Assembly: GCA_002427325.1 (NCBI GenBank)
Contig: DIQS01000064.1
Location: 29,848 to 43,788, forward strand
Length of the DNA stretch: 13,941 bases
From: Cloacimonetes bacterium UBA5456
GTDB lineage: Bacteria; Cloacimonadota; Cloacimonadia; Cloacimonadales; Cloacimonadaceae
Reading direction: 5' to 3'
The position numbers and the translations under genes were made by a program. Position 1 is the stretch's first letter. Each line of letters opens with the position of its first letter. Shown one piece after another: positions 1 through 7,723 of the stretch. A model generated the notes under the pieces. It was not told the origin of the DNA. It did no database searches and worked only from the letters and a program-made list of their open reading frames with translations.

Positions 1-60
1 GTCATGATGTGGTCATCACCATGAGCGTATCATCACCAAATGATAAGCTGAACCCAATAG
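1..60. repeat. Dispersed imperfect palindromic repeat, copy 1 (truncated at window edge)
   Basis: This stretch aligns without gaps to positions 11588-11647, with about 46 of 60 bases identical by hand count. Shared blocks include GTCATGAT, GGTCAT, CCATGAGC and TGAACCCA. In the other copy the equivalent left arm starts about 8-20 nt earlier, so this copy is probably cut by the window start. Internal symmetry is kept: GTCATGAT near the start pairs with ATCATCAC further in, with one mismatch. It lies just beyond the V-ATPase operon terminator, in non-coding DNA. No transposase or protein-coding potential is visible, so it looks like a REP- or MITE-like intergenic element. The class is inferred. 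Confidence 0.6.
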
Positions 61-112
61 GTAAGGATAGGCAATACTGAATGTTACGACTGAAAATTGA
101 GATTTGGTTTAA

Positions 113-147
113 TAAAAAAAGCGCGCCGTGTAAAAACATAGCGCGCT
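113..147 (-). terminator. Rho-independent terminator of the V-ATPase operon
   Basis: Read on the minus strand, a 12-bp stem AGCGCGCTATGT / ACACGGCGCGCT (one mismatch, one G-U) encloses a TTTT loop at 132-135. It is followed directly by a run of seven T residues. It begins about 20 nt after the stop codon of subunit K. A GC-rich stem with a U-tract is the classic intrinsic terminator, and its position closes the seven-gene operon. Confidence 0.92.
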
Positions 148-167
148 TTGATAGTATTTTGATTAGA

Positions 168-671
168 TTAAGCCAATCCAGGGATTGCTCCACCAATCAA
201 GAAACATGTTGCGAATGCGATAATTGCATAAAGCTCGGGGAACACGCCAAGGATAAGAGTGTTTGCAAAGACATCGTTTCCGGCTCCAATGCTTTCGATT
301 CCATTAGCAACAATTTTTGCTTGGAAATAAGCTGAGATCAGACCAACCACACCCATGATGAGACCTGCGCCAAAAATGGCAGATGCTTGCATCATATTTA
401 TCTCAAGTGTGATATGGGTGCTGAGAATGAAGAAAGCTCCAAATCCATACAGTCCCTGCGTGGCAGGAAGTGCTGAAAGAATCATACAGTTAGGGAAGAT
501 ATCACTTCTCTTTTTGAGGGCTCCTACGGTTGCACTACCACCGATTACTGTTCCCCATGCGCTTCCGATGCCGGAAAGAGCAACCATGAGAAACATACCG
601 ATCCAGGCTAAGAAATATGCGAGATTTCCGCCCGCCATGGTCTGTGCTAAGCTTGTGGTTACGGGTTCCAT
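168..671 (-). CDS. atpK: V-type ATPase subunit K (rotor-ring proteolipid, two-hairpin type)
   Basis: This is the membrane rotor subunit that carries ions past subunit I. The 167-residue protein has four hydrophobic helices arranged as two tandem hairpins (about 17-48, 61-85, 94-124, 134-160), so it is the duplicated V-type c subunit and not the single-hairpin form. Only the second hairpin has the ion-binding carboxylate: E146 in FPELYAI. The equivalent place in hairpin 1 is ALPATQGLYG, with A70 instead of Glu. Residues L68, T71, Q72, Q117 and E146 match the Na+ ligands L61, T64, Q65, Q110 and E139 of Enterococcus hirae NtpK with a constant offset of 7, as does Y75 with Y68. It is the last gene of the operon, 15 nt after subunit I, with its own strong ribosome binding site. 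Confidence 0.96.
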   Translation of the reverse strand: MEPVTTSLAQTMAGGNLAYFLAWIGMFLMVALSGIGSAWGTVIGGSATVGALKKRSDIFPNCMILSALPATQGLYGFGAFFILSTHITLEINMMQASAIFGAGLIMGVVGLISAYFQAKIVANGIESIGAGNDVFANTLILGVFPELYAIIAFATCFLIGGAIPGLA

Positions 672-675
672 TGAA

Positions 676-681
676 CCTCCT
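676..681 (-). promoter_or_regulatory. Strong Shine-Dalgarno (AGGAGG) for subunit K
   Basis: A full AGGAGG lies 4 nt before the ATG at 671-669. It appears to be the best match in the operon: A, B, D, I and E have shorter or weaker GGAG-like sites, and the DUF2764-like gene has none. Subunit K is needed in many copies per enzyme, so stronger initiation here would fit ring stoichiometry. That functional reading is inference. Confidence 0.7.
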
Positions 682-686
682 ATTAT

Positions 687-2474
687 TTAGTTAGTTGTTT
701 TAGCAAAAGGTTTATATTCCGTGCCGGCTCCTTCGAAGCCTGCGTTTCCATAAAATTCGATAAAGGTGAGCCTGAGCGGATGCACAAATCCGGAGAGTGT
801 GCTAAGCGCGAGATTGAGCGAGTGTCCGAGGATCAGGAAGATCACGAAGACAACAGGACCAATAATCGTGATTCCCAGCATCTCGGAACCAACGCTATTG
901 ATAACATTGCCGAGAATACTGCTGGAAACTCCTAATGCAAAGAGGCGGATATAGCTCAGGATGTCGCCAAAGAAGCCGCTGATGATATTGTAGAGCTCCC
1001 AAAGTCCGAATCCAACGTTCTTCAAGGGATTGCGTCCCGGTCTGTTGAAAAGCAAAACCAATGCCAGACCCGTATATAAGATATATGTTAGATATGGGCT
1101 AAGGGCAGAGATATCGGTTCCCAAAAGGCCGGCACCCATTATTGCTAAAGAGCCGATGATCAGGAAGTTACCAATCGGTTGCAAGGTGTGCATGAAGCCA
1201 TTCTTTACTGCGTTACGCACAATGGTGATGAACACGGCAAAGAGAATTTGAATCGCACCTAAGAGCAAGCCGAAGTTGAAAATCTGTTCTGTTGACCGGA
1301 TGGGAATGGTTGGTCCGATTGTCGCCATTTCTTTGAGATCAAAGCCCAAGAGAGAGCCCATCACCCAGCCCATGACGATGGACGCGCCGCCAAATAGTGC
1401 TACGAGTCCCATATAGGATTTGACCGCCGGGTTTTTGATCTTCATTCTAAGAACAAATGCAATCAGAAGCAACACAAGCCCATAAGCGATGTCCGCATTG
1501 CAGAAGCCAAAAAAGAGCATGAAGAACGGCGCAAATAAGGGCGTTAGATCAAACTCAGTGTATTTAGGCAACATATACATGCGCGTGATCGGCTCAAAGA
1601 GGCGGGCAAACCAGTTATTGATCAAGTTAATCGGCGGGTCGTCCTGCTCTTCAGCTTCAGAGGCAACATGGATGACTCCACCTTCTTGGATGAAAGCCTT
1701 AAGCCCCTCTTCCTTGCTGATGGGAATCCAACCGCTGATAACTTTAAGGTGACCCTCTGCTTCGTCAAGCGCTTGATCGCTGATGTCTGCATAGTCATAA
1801 GCGGTGGTAAGCCTTGCGATCTCTTCCTGAAATGCCTTAATTGCAAAGTCTGCGATATTCTGGAAATACTCGTCAATCTCGGAGATTCTCGTGTTTACAT
1901 TGTCTCTTTCTTTGATGAGCTGTTGTAGACTTTTTTCTGGGAAGGTGAATGTATCGGCCTCAATGACGGGAGTTTCGCCAGATGCTAAGACCACGAAGTA
2001 GGTGATACCTGCTCTTTCGCCAATCTTATGCACTGAATATTCACTCGCCCACTCATCCTTAAAATGGTTTCTGGGACAGTGATAAAATTCAACGCTAATC
2101 CCGCTTTTTCTTAGCTTGGAAAGCATCTCATAGTCAAAAGAACCCCAAGGCTCGAGGTCTCTGATGTGTTTGCTCAAGTTCTCGATCTGCCGAAGAAGAG
2201 CATCTTTCTCATCTTTTGCCTGATTGATATTATTCAAAAGAGTGAGATTGGGCTGATTTGAGCTAACTTTGGATTCCTCTGTGTGGTATTTGGTGAGAAG
2301 CTTAATAGCTTCGGCATACTTTGCTAAGGTCTCCTGGTTTTCCAAGAGGGCAGGGGAGAGCTCGTTGGTAGAACGAATTATATGCAACATTCCAAGCTGT
2401 TGCAGCTTTGTCAGAAAGTCCGGATACTCCTTATGATAGAGCACGAAAGAATACTTTTTCATCTTCTCAATCAT
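687..2474 (-). CDS. atpI: V-type ATPase subunit I (membrane stator, a-subunit homologue)
   Basis: This stator subunit forms the two ion half-channels next to the K ring and anchors the peripheral stalk. It has 595 residues, somewhat shorter than the roughly 640-660 usual for bacterial and archaeal forms; I judge the shortening to lie in the N-terminal cytoplasmic part. Residues 1 to about 290 are hydrophilic with coiled-coil stretches (about 80-110 and 185-220). From about 310 onwards there are several hydrophobic helices. The translocation signature is clear: R510 in SYIRLFALG, then H565 and R568 in HPLRLTFIEF. The conserved C-terminal tail ends in EYKPF. The ATG overlaps the stop of subunit D as ATGA, with GGAG 9 nt upstream, so the two are probably translationally coupled. 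Confidence 0.96.
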   Translation of the reverse strand: MIEKMKKYSFVLYHKEYPDFLTKLQQLGMLHIIRSTNELSPALLENQETLAKYAEAIKLLTKYHTEESKVSSNQPNLTLLNNINQAKDEKDALLRQIENLSKHIRDLEPWGSFDYEMLSKLRKSGISVEFYHCPRNHFKDEWASEYSVHKIGERAGITYFVVLASGETPVIEADTFTFPEKSLQQLIKERDNVNTRISEIDEYFQNIADFAIKAFQEEIARLTTAYDYADISDQALDEAEGHLKVISGWIPISKEEGLKAFIQEGGVIHVASEAEEQDDPPINLINNWFARLFEPITRMYMLPKYTEFDLTPLFAPFFMLFFGFCNADIAYGLVLLLIAFVLRMKIKNPAVKSYMGLVALFGGASIVMGWVMGSLLGFDLKEMATIGPTIPIRSTEQIFNFGLLLGAIQILFAVFITIVRNAVKNGFMHTLQPIGNFLIIGSLAIMGAGLLGTDISALSPYLTYILYTGLALVLLFNRPGRNPLKNVGFGLWELYNIISGFFGDILSYIRLFALGVSSSILGNVINSVGSEMLGITIIGPVVFVIFLILGHSLNLALSTLSGFVHPLRLTFIEFYGNAGFEGAGTEYKPFAKTTN

Positions 2475-3064
2475 GACTGTTTCTCCAATCTATTCTTTAG
2501 AATCTTTTGAGCAGCTTTGCTGAGGTTCTCTTCATCTTCGAGGAAGCGCTTGATCCTGCGGATGGCGTCTTCAAAGGCAGGGATTTGCACCTTTTCATAG
2601 AGATTCACTTTTTGAGTGGTCTTCTTTCTTACTTGTTCCAAGATCAGCATCTTGCGGATGAAGAACTCGCGCTCTATCTGCAAATGAGCAAGCTCTTTGA
2701 GCAGCGTGATTCCATCAAGATACCAGCTTGGAGCGGTGAAAAGATTGAAAGGTGCGATCTCAAAATCAATGTTTTCAAGCTCAGGAGTCTTGACTCCGGC
2801 AATCTTCTTTGTTTTGATATCCACATCTTTGATTGAGATGAGGCTTTGATCGAATTCACCCCAGAGACGCATGAGCACGCCTATCTCGGCATTGCGTTGA
2901 ACGATAGCCCTTTCCAGCTCTGCAGCGTGGTCGCGGGCACGTTTAACTTCCAGCCTCAATGCGGACTCCTTGTTCTTCAGGGTCGGCAAAGCCTTTTCTC
3001 TAACCTCAAGCTGCTTGATTAGCTGTAGCTGTGAGATTTTATTGTACTGAAATTTAACTTTCAT
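2471..3064 (-). CDS. atpD: V-type ATPase subunit D (central rotor axle)
   Basis: Subunit D is the long coiled-coil axle that turns inside the A3B3 head and transmits torque to the membrane ring. The 197-residue protein shows the family pattern: an N-terminal helix with LKNKESALRLEVKRAR (about 30-45), a globular middle, and a C-terminal helix containing RKKTTQKVNLYEKVQIPAFE (about 145-165), the bacterial version of the conserved 'R.T.QRVNALE...IP' motif. It is nearly all helical with heptad-like spacing and has no membrane segment. It overlaps B upstream and I downstream by 4 nt each (ATGA). Subunit F, which normally binds D, is not encoded next to it. Confidence 0.95.
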   Translation of the reverse strand: MKVKFQYNKISQLQLIKQLEVREKALPTLKNKESALRLEVKRARDHAAELERAIVQRNAEIGVLMRLWGEFDQSLISIKDVDIKTKKIAGVKTPELENIDFEIAPFNLFTAPSWYLDGITLLKELAHLQIEREFFIRKMLILEQVRKKTTQKVNLYEKVQIPAFEDAIRRIKRFLEDEENLSKAAQKILKNRLEKQS

Positions 3065-4383
3065 GCTTTCTTCCAGTAGATATTCATGAGGTCGTCTCTA
3101 ATTCCGATCTCTTCCTTTTTCATGTATTTTTGGAATAGTTCCCATGCAATGTCAAGCATGGTATCTGTATCGACATTAACGTCAATTGCCAAGATATCAT
3201 TTGAATATTCTTTGGCGAATTCTAAGACGCGCTCATCGTAGTCTGAAAGGTCAAAACCGTTTTCCAGCTTTGTCTTTGCGTTTGCAGCGTCGGCATAGAG
3301 ACGCACTGCTGTGTTCATCACCTGCGGATGGTCTGCGCGTGTCTTAGAGCCGATCACAAGCTGTTTGAGTCGGGACAGAGAACGGAAGGGGTCAACCACT
3401 GTCTTGGAGATATCGGTATCTCTCTTGAGGAAGAGCTGACCTTCGGTGATATAACCGGTGTTATCCGGGATTGCGTGCGTGATATCTCCGCCGGAAAGTG
3501 TGGTCACCGCGATAATCGTGATGGAGCCGCCTTCGGGGAATTGCACTGCTTTTTCATAGAGTTTTGCCAAGTCGCTATAGAGCGAGCCGGGCATGGAGTC
3601 CTTAGAGGGGATCTGATCCATGCGGTTTGAGACTATGCTCAAGGCGTCGCAATAAAGCGTCATATCTGTTAGAAGAACAAGCACTTTCTCGTTGTGCTCA
3701 GCCGCAAAATACTCAGCGGCAGAGAGAGCCATATTGGGAACCAAGAGGCGCTCAACGGTGGGGTCTTCTGTGGTGTTCATGAATGATATGATGCGGTCAA
3801 TCACACCGGCGTTTTCAAAAGCATGTTTATAAAAGAGATAGTCGTCGTTGGAGAGCCCCATGCCGCCAAGGATGATCTTATCGCTTTGGGCACGCAGAGC
3901 AACCATCGCCATCACTTCATTATAAGGCTGGTCAGGGTCTGCAAAGAAGGGAATCTTTTGTCCTGTGACGAGGGTGTTATTAAGATCGATGCCTGCAATA
4001 CCGGTTGCGATTAGCTCTGAAGGCTGCTCACGACGCACGGGATTGACGGAAGGACCGCCGATCTCCACTTCGATGCCGTCTATTTCAGGGCCGCCGTCGA
4101 TGGGATCACCATAGGCATTAAAAAAGCGTCCGGCGAGCTCTGTGCCAACTTTGAGGGTAGGAGCCTTACCAAAGAAGATCACCTCTGCGTCGGTTCCGAT
4201 GCCTTCTGTTCCGGCAAAGACTTGCAAGGTGACATCATCTTCAACGATTTTCACAACTTGAGCCAAGCGTCCGCCAACAGTTGCAAGCTCTTCTGCACCT
4301 ACATCCGTAGCTTTGACAGAACAAGTAGCTTTCGTGATCTGATTCAGTTTAGTGTATATTTTCTGAAAAGCTTGTGTAGCCAT
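3061..4383 (-). CDS. atpB: V-type ATPase subunit B (non-catalytic head subunit)
   Basis: B alternates with A in the hexameric ATPase head. It completes the catalytic sites without hydrolysing ATP itself. The 440-residue protein has an N-terminal beta-barrel (about 10-80), then the nucleotide-binding fold. The P-loop position is replaced by GQKIPFFADPDQPYNEV (about 141-157), which lacks GxxxxGKT and is diagnostic for B. The arginine finger is probably R338 in SLSRL. The segments LLTDMTLYCDALSIVSNRM (about 237-255) and TLSGGDITHAIPDNTGYITE (about 295-314) match the family. It starts at ATG 4383 with AAAGGAGT about 8 nt upstream. The ATG overlaps the TAA of subunit A by one base (TAATG), and its end overlaps D by 4 nt. 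Confidence 0.97.
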   Translation of the reverse strand: MATQAFQKIYTKLNQITKATCSVKATDVGAEELATVGGRLAQVVKIVEDDVTLQVFAGTEGIGTDAEVIFFGKAPTLKVGTELAGRFFNAYGDPIDGGPEIDGIEVEIGGPSVNPVRREQPSELIATGIAGIDLNNTLVTGQKIPFFADPDQPYNEVMAMVALRAQSDKIILGGMGLSNDDYLFYKHAFENAGVIDRIISFMNTTEDPTVERLLVPNMALSAAEYFAAEHNEKVLVLLTDMTLYCDALSIVSNRMDQIPSKDSMPGSLYSDLAKLYEKAVQFPEGGSITIIAVTTLSGGDITHAIPDNTGYITEGQLFLKRDTDISKTVVDPFRSLSRLKQLVIGSKTRADHPQVMNTAVRLYADAANAKTKLENGFDLSDYDERVLEFAKEYSNDILAIDVNVDTDTMLDIAWELFQKYMKKEEIGIRDDLMNIYWKKA

Positions 4384-6137
4384 TAGTTCGCACTCCTTTC
4401 TTCAACTATTTTGTGAAGATCATCCATATAGCTGTTAAATTCAGCAGATTGGAACTTAACATAGTTTATCTGTTTGAGAACGTTAACTATCTTCATATAA
4501 TATGGCATAACTTCTTCAAAGGATTCAAAAACAAAGTCCTTCTCACAGAGGTCTAAGACCAATTTCAACATATATTCTTGGCGTTTCATGGGCGTAGATG
4601 AATCGATGTCGTCAAAAGCATCTTGCTGAAGAATCGTTCTATCCACGAGCTCACTCTTCCAATATCTATCGTGATAGGAAAGCGGCACACCGTCGTCTCC
4701 GAGGATGTTGATCTGCTCTTGAGCTTCACGTCCTCTGAGGAGCAAGTCTTTTGTGTGCAAAACGCTCTCAACCCAATTAGGATTGATGTTGTTATTTAGG
4801 TTCTCTATCACTTCGGCATATTCGAGATATTTACTGTAGGAATCAATTGGATCGACCGCGGGATAGCGTTTACTATCTGCACGAGACTGGGAAAGAGCAT
4901 AGAAGCATCTTGCCGCCTTCTTGGTTGATTCCGTGACGGGTTCCTTGAGGTTTCCACCTGCAGGGGACACCGTTCCGATGAAGGTGATAGAACCTGTTTC
5001 ACCATTTTTGAGATACACGAAACCGGCACGAGCATAGAAGTTTGAAACTATCGCCGTGAGGTCCATGGGGAAAGCATCCGGTCCGGGAAGCTCTTCCATA
5101 CGGTTACTCATCTCTCTGAGAGCCTGTGCCCAACGCGAGGTTGAGTCTGCCAAGAGAAGCACTCTCAGCCCCATGTTGCGATAGTATTCCGCAATGGTCA
5201 TAGCGGTATATACAGAGGCTTCACGTGCCGCCACGGGCATATTAGAGGTGTTACAGATGATAATCGTCCGCTCCATCAGTTTGCGCCCGGTTCTGGGGTC
5301 GTCTAACTGCGGGAATTCAACGAAGATTTCCACCACTTCGTTAGCACGCTCACCGCAGGCTGCAAAGATGATGAGGTCAGCCTCAGCGTTCTTTGAAATG
5401 GAGTGTTGGAGCACTGTCTTGCCTGCGCCAAAGGGTCCGGGAATAAAGCCCGTTCCGCCTTCCACCATCGGGTTGAGCGTATCAAGGGTTCTCACTCCAG
5501 TTTCAAGGAGTTTAAAGGGGCGTGGTTTCTCTTCATAGCACTTGATCGGTATTTTCACCGGCCAGCGCTGAATCATATTTACATCGATATCATTGCCATC
5601 TTCATCAGTCAACACGGCAATGGTATCTGTGAGTTTATAGTTACCGCTTTCGGCAATGCTTTTGATGGTATATTCGCCGGTTAAGGCAAAGGGAACCATG
5701 ATCTTATGCGATATCCAGCTTTCCGGAACGCTTCCCAGCCAATCGCCGCCGGAGACCTTATCGCCGGCTTTGAGAAGTGGAGTGAAATCCCAAACGCTGT
5801 CTTCATCGAGAGGGTCGGTATAGTCTCCTCTTTTCAGGAAGACGCCATCCATTTTGTTCAGATCATTCTGCAGTCCGTCATAACTCTTTGAGAGCATGCC
5901 GGGTCCAAGCTTGACTTCGAGCATGTGTTCGGTGAATTCCACCTTTGCTCCGGGCTTGAGTCCGCGAGTGCTTTCAAATACCTGCGTATATGCGATATTG
6001 CCGAGCACTTTAATGACTTCCGCCATCAGTCTGACAGACCCGAGTTCTATGTAGCAAATCTCGTTTTGAGATACGGGACCGGACACCTCAACCTGAACGA
6101 GGTTTTCAATGATTGCTTTTACAACACCTTTGGTCAT
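4383..6137 (-). CDS. atpA: V-type ATPase subunit A (catalytic head subunit)
   Basis: This catalytic subunit hydrolyses ATP to drive ion pumping, or makes ATP in reverse. The 584-residue protein has an N-terminal barrel (about 1-75), the A-specific 'bulge' insertion (about 105-190), and the RecA-like core. The Walker A motif is GPFGAGKT (234-241). The catalytic glutamate is probably E263 in CGERANE. The Walker B region is LLLADSTSRWAQALRE (about 327-342), followed by SPAGGN (391-396). The segment RYPAVDPIDSYSKY (about 424-437) has Pro where many archaeal-type A subunits have Trp after the Asp, which marks it as the divergent bacterial branch. The start is ATG with AGAAGGTG just upstream. It lies 11 nt after the DUF2764-like gene. 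Confidence 0.97.
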   Translation of the reverse strand: MTKGVVKAIIENLVQVEVSGPVSQNEICYIELGSVRLMAEVIKVLGNIAYTQVFESTRGLKPGAKVEFTEHMLEVKLGPGMLSKSYDGLQNDLNKMDGVFLKRGDYTDPLDEDSVWDFTPLLKAGDKVSGGDWLGSVPESWISHKIMVPFALTGEYTIKSIAESGNYKLTDTIAVLTDEDGNDIDVNMIQRWPVKIPIKCYEEKPRPFKLLETGVRTLDTLNPMVEGGTGFIPGPFGAGKTVLQHSISKNAEADLIIFAACGERANEVVEIFVEFPQLDDPRTGRKLMERTIIICNTSNMPVAAREASVYTAMTIAEYYRNMGLRVLLLADSTSRWAQALREMSNRMEELPGPDAFPMDLTAIVSNFYARAGFVYLKNGETGSITFIGTVSPAGGNLKEPVTESTKKAARCFYALSQSRADSKRYPAVDPIDSYSKYLEYAEVIENLNNNINPNWVESVLHTKDLLLRGREAQEQINILGDDGVPLSYHDRYWKSELVDRTILQQDAFDDIDSSTPMKRQEYMLKLVLDLCEKDFVFESFEEVMPYYMKIVNVLKQINYVKFQSAEFNSYMDDLHKIVEERSAN

Positions 6138-6148
6138 CGTGACACCTT

Positions 6149-7030
6149 CTATTTTTGCTTAATTTTAATATTAAAGTCTTCGGGGAAGCTGAAGCTGTGT
6201 TCAAGTCTATCAATAGTATCTTGGAAGACTTGCCTGCCCAGCTCTGCATCCGCTCTAATCCATCTATCAATGATTCTAAGCTTGGAATAGTAGCCCAAAA
6301 TCCTATCTATCGTGAAATACTCAAAAAAGTTTTGCTCGTCGATCCATTTTCCCTTGTAAACATCATATCCGCGCTCTCTATGGAGGATGTCGTTTTGCTC
6401 CCAGATACGCATGATGCTATCAAATATCGGCAATTCTTTCCCTAAGCCAAAGTCTGCCGCATGGCTGGAGCTAAGTTGAAATGTGACATCATCGTCCCCG
6501 ATGAGATATTGAGCATAGGGTATTTTGTGATTGCGTCCATTGACGGCAGAAAGGATATTTCTTATGTTTCTATCCAGCTCAAACCAAGCTTTAATAAATG
6601 GGTTTTTGTGTTTCGCCACAAAATTGAAGAATAGGCTCAAGAGCTCTTGATTCAAGCTTTCTTTATTGGGGAGTTCTTCCAATTGAAGAGCTCTAAGCAT
6701 CGTTGCGCCAACAAACTCCGGTAGTGTCTTATAATCATCAGGGCAAGCAAGATTGGAGCTATCCAATTTATCACGGAGATAGTCGATAAAACCTTGCCAA
6801 TACTCATGAGAATAAATACCTTCCGAGTCCCTCTTATCTTCTTTATACAAGACGTATAACAAGTTTTGAATGTCAGAGGGCAGGTGCAAAAGCTCCAAAT
6901 TGGAATAGTCCTTTGCGCTCAAATGCTCTTTAAGCTCCGGCCGAAATTGCTCAGGCCTCACTGCGATCTTTGTATCATCCAGCGAGATATTAGGCAGTCC
7001 GGCTATAAGATAGTAGTATTCTTTTGCCAT
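6149..7030 (-). CDS. DUF2764-like V-ATPase operon protein, probable subunit C equivalent
   Basis: The 293-residue protein has no signal peptide or membrane segment. It begins with EYYYLIAGLPNISLDD, the start I associate with the DUF2764 proteins encoded between subunits E and A in Bacteroidota and related V-ATPase operons. The rest looks mostly helical and acidic, with scattered aromatic residues such as YEVW-like patches and DRWIRADAELG near the C-terminus (about 260-270). I see no nucleotide-binding or catalytic motif. In other genomes the same slot holds subunit C, which links the rotor axle to the K ring, or an unnamed protein as in chlamydiae and spirochaetes. Assigning it as a C-like linker rests on position and size and is inferred. 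Its ATG is 2 nt after the TGA of subunit E with no separate Shine-Dalgarno, so translation is likely coupled. Confidence 0.8.
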   Translation of the reverse strand: MAKEYYYLIAGLPNISLDDTKIAVRPEQFRPELKEHLSAKDYSNLELLHLPSDIQNLLYVLYKEDKRDSEGIYSHEYWQGFIDYLRDKLDSSNLACPDDYKTLPEFVGATMLRALQLEELPNKESLNQELLSLFFNFVAKHKNPFIKAWFELDRNIRNILSAVNGRNHKIPYAQYLIGDDDVTFQLSSSHAADFGLGKELPIFDSIMRIWEQNDILHRERGYDVYKGKWIDEQNFFEYFTIDRILGYYSKLRIIDRWIRADAELGRQVFQDTIDRLEHSFSFPEDFNIKIKQK

Positions 7031-7032
7031 AA

Positions 7033-7632
7033 TCAGTTTTCAAAAAGTATTTCAGCGGTTCTCGGACGTAGATAGTTTTTAAACAAGGAAGCGAAATCAT
7101 CATCACTAAAGCTGAGCTTATAGCTACCATCAATGGGAGCGATTGAGAAGCCGGCTTTGATCTTAGGGCTGAAATCGATTTTGATCTCTTTATTGAAAGC
7201 ATTTTTGATGGAGGCAAGAAAAGCCTCATCGATCTTTGCTTCCATTGATTGGGCAATGCTGATCTGAGCAGAGGATTCCTTCCAAGCTTGCAGAGCTTCT
7301 TTGATGAGTTCTTTCACGAACTGAGCATCCTGAAAGCCTGTCTTGGTGGATTCATCGACGGTGATCTTCAGCAACATATCAACAATGTTTTGTTTCAGCA
7401 CGCTAATGCTGTGATTGGATGCCATCTTGATGTCGCCCTCGGTGTTGCTCTTCAGGGAATCTGCTTCGGCTTGAGCATCAGCGATTGTTTGCTTTGCTTT
7501 TTCATTAGCTTTAGCCAAAATAGATTCAGCCTCATTTTTTGCTTTTTCCAAAATAAGATCTGCCTCGGCGTTTGCCTTGGCGACTCCCTCATCATAAACC
7601 TTGCTTAAAAGATCTTGTAGCTGGTCGTTCAT
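7033..7632 (-). CDS. atpE: V-type ATPase subunit E (peripheral stalk)
   Basis: Subunit E forms the peripheral stalk that holds the A3B3 head still against the rotor. The 199-residue protein has a long Ala/Glu/Lys-rich helix over about residues 1-75 with repeated AKANAEA / EKAKNEAE / AKANEKAK patterns. A globular alpha/beta C-terminal domain (about 90-199) follows, which caps the head. There is no membrane segment. It is the first gene of the operon. Its ATG has GGAG about 12 nt upstream in a leader of only about 28 nt after the promoter at 7667-7694. Its usual coiled-coil partner, subunit G/H, is not encoded beside it. Confidence 0.92.
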   Translation of the reverse strand: MNDQLQDLLSKVYDEGVAKANAEADLILEKAKNEAESILAKANEKAKQTIADAQAEADSLKSNTEGDIKMASNHSISVLKQNIVDMLLKITVDESTKTGFQDAQFVKELIKEALQAWKESSAQISIAQSMEAKIDEAFLASIKNAFNKEIKIDFSPKIKAGFSIAPIDGSYKLSFSDDDFASLFKNYLRPRTAEILFEN

Positions 7633-7666
7633 AGCGTCTTTCTCCAGGATTTATTCATTTTATGCA

Positions 7667-7694
7667 ATTATATATCTCTTTAGTTTTCTGTCAA
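7667..7694 (-). promoter_or_regulatory. Near-consensus sigma70-type promoter of the V-ATPase operon
   Basis: On the minus strand TTGACA (7694-7689) is followed after a 16-nt spacer by TATAAT (7672-7667). Both hexamers match the consensus exactly. Transcription would start near 7660, leaving about 28 nt of leader before the subunit E ATG. The surrounding sequence is very AT-rich. The match suggests strong constitutive expression of the operon. I see no clear operator overlapping it. Confidence 0.85.
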
Positions 7695-7723
7695 CAAGAA
7701 TATCAATAAATTTATATCTATAT

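Noticed and set aside
168..7632. A sodium-pumping F-type or other novel rotary system in place of a V-type ATPase
   Set aside because: The A subunit bulge domain, the B subunit without a P-loop, the D and I subunits and the two-hairpin K are all characteristic of V-type enzymes.
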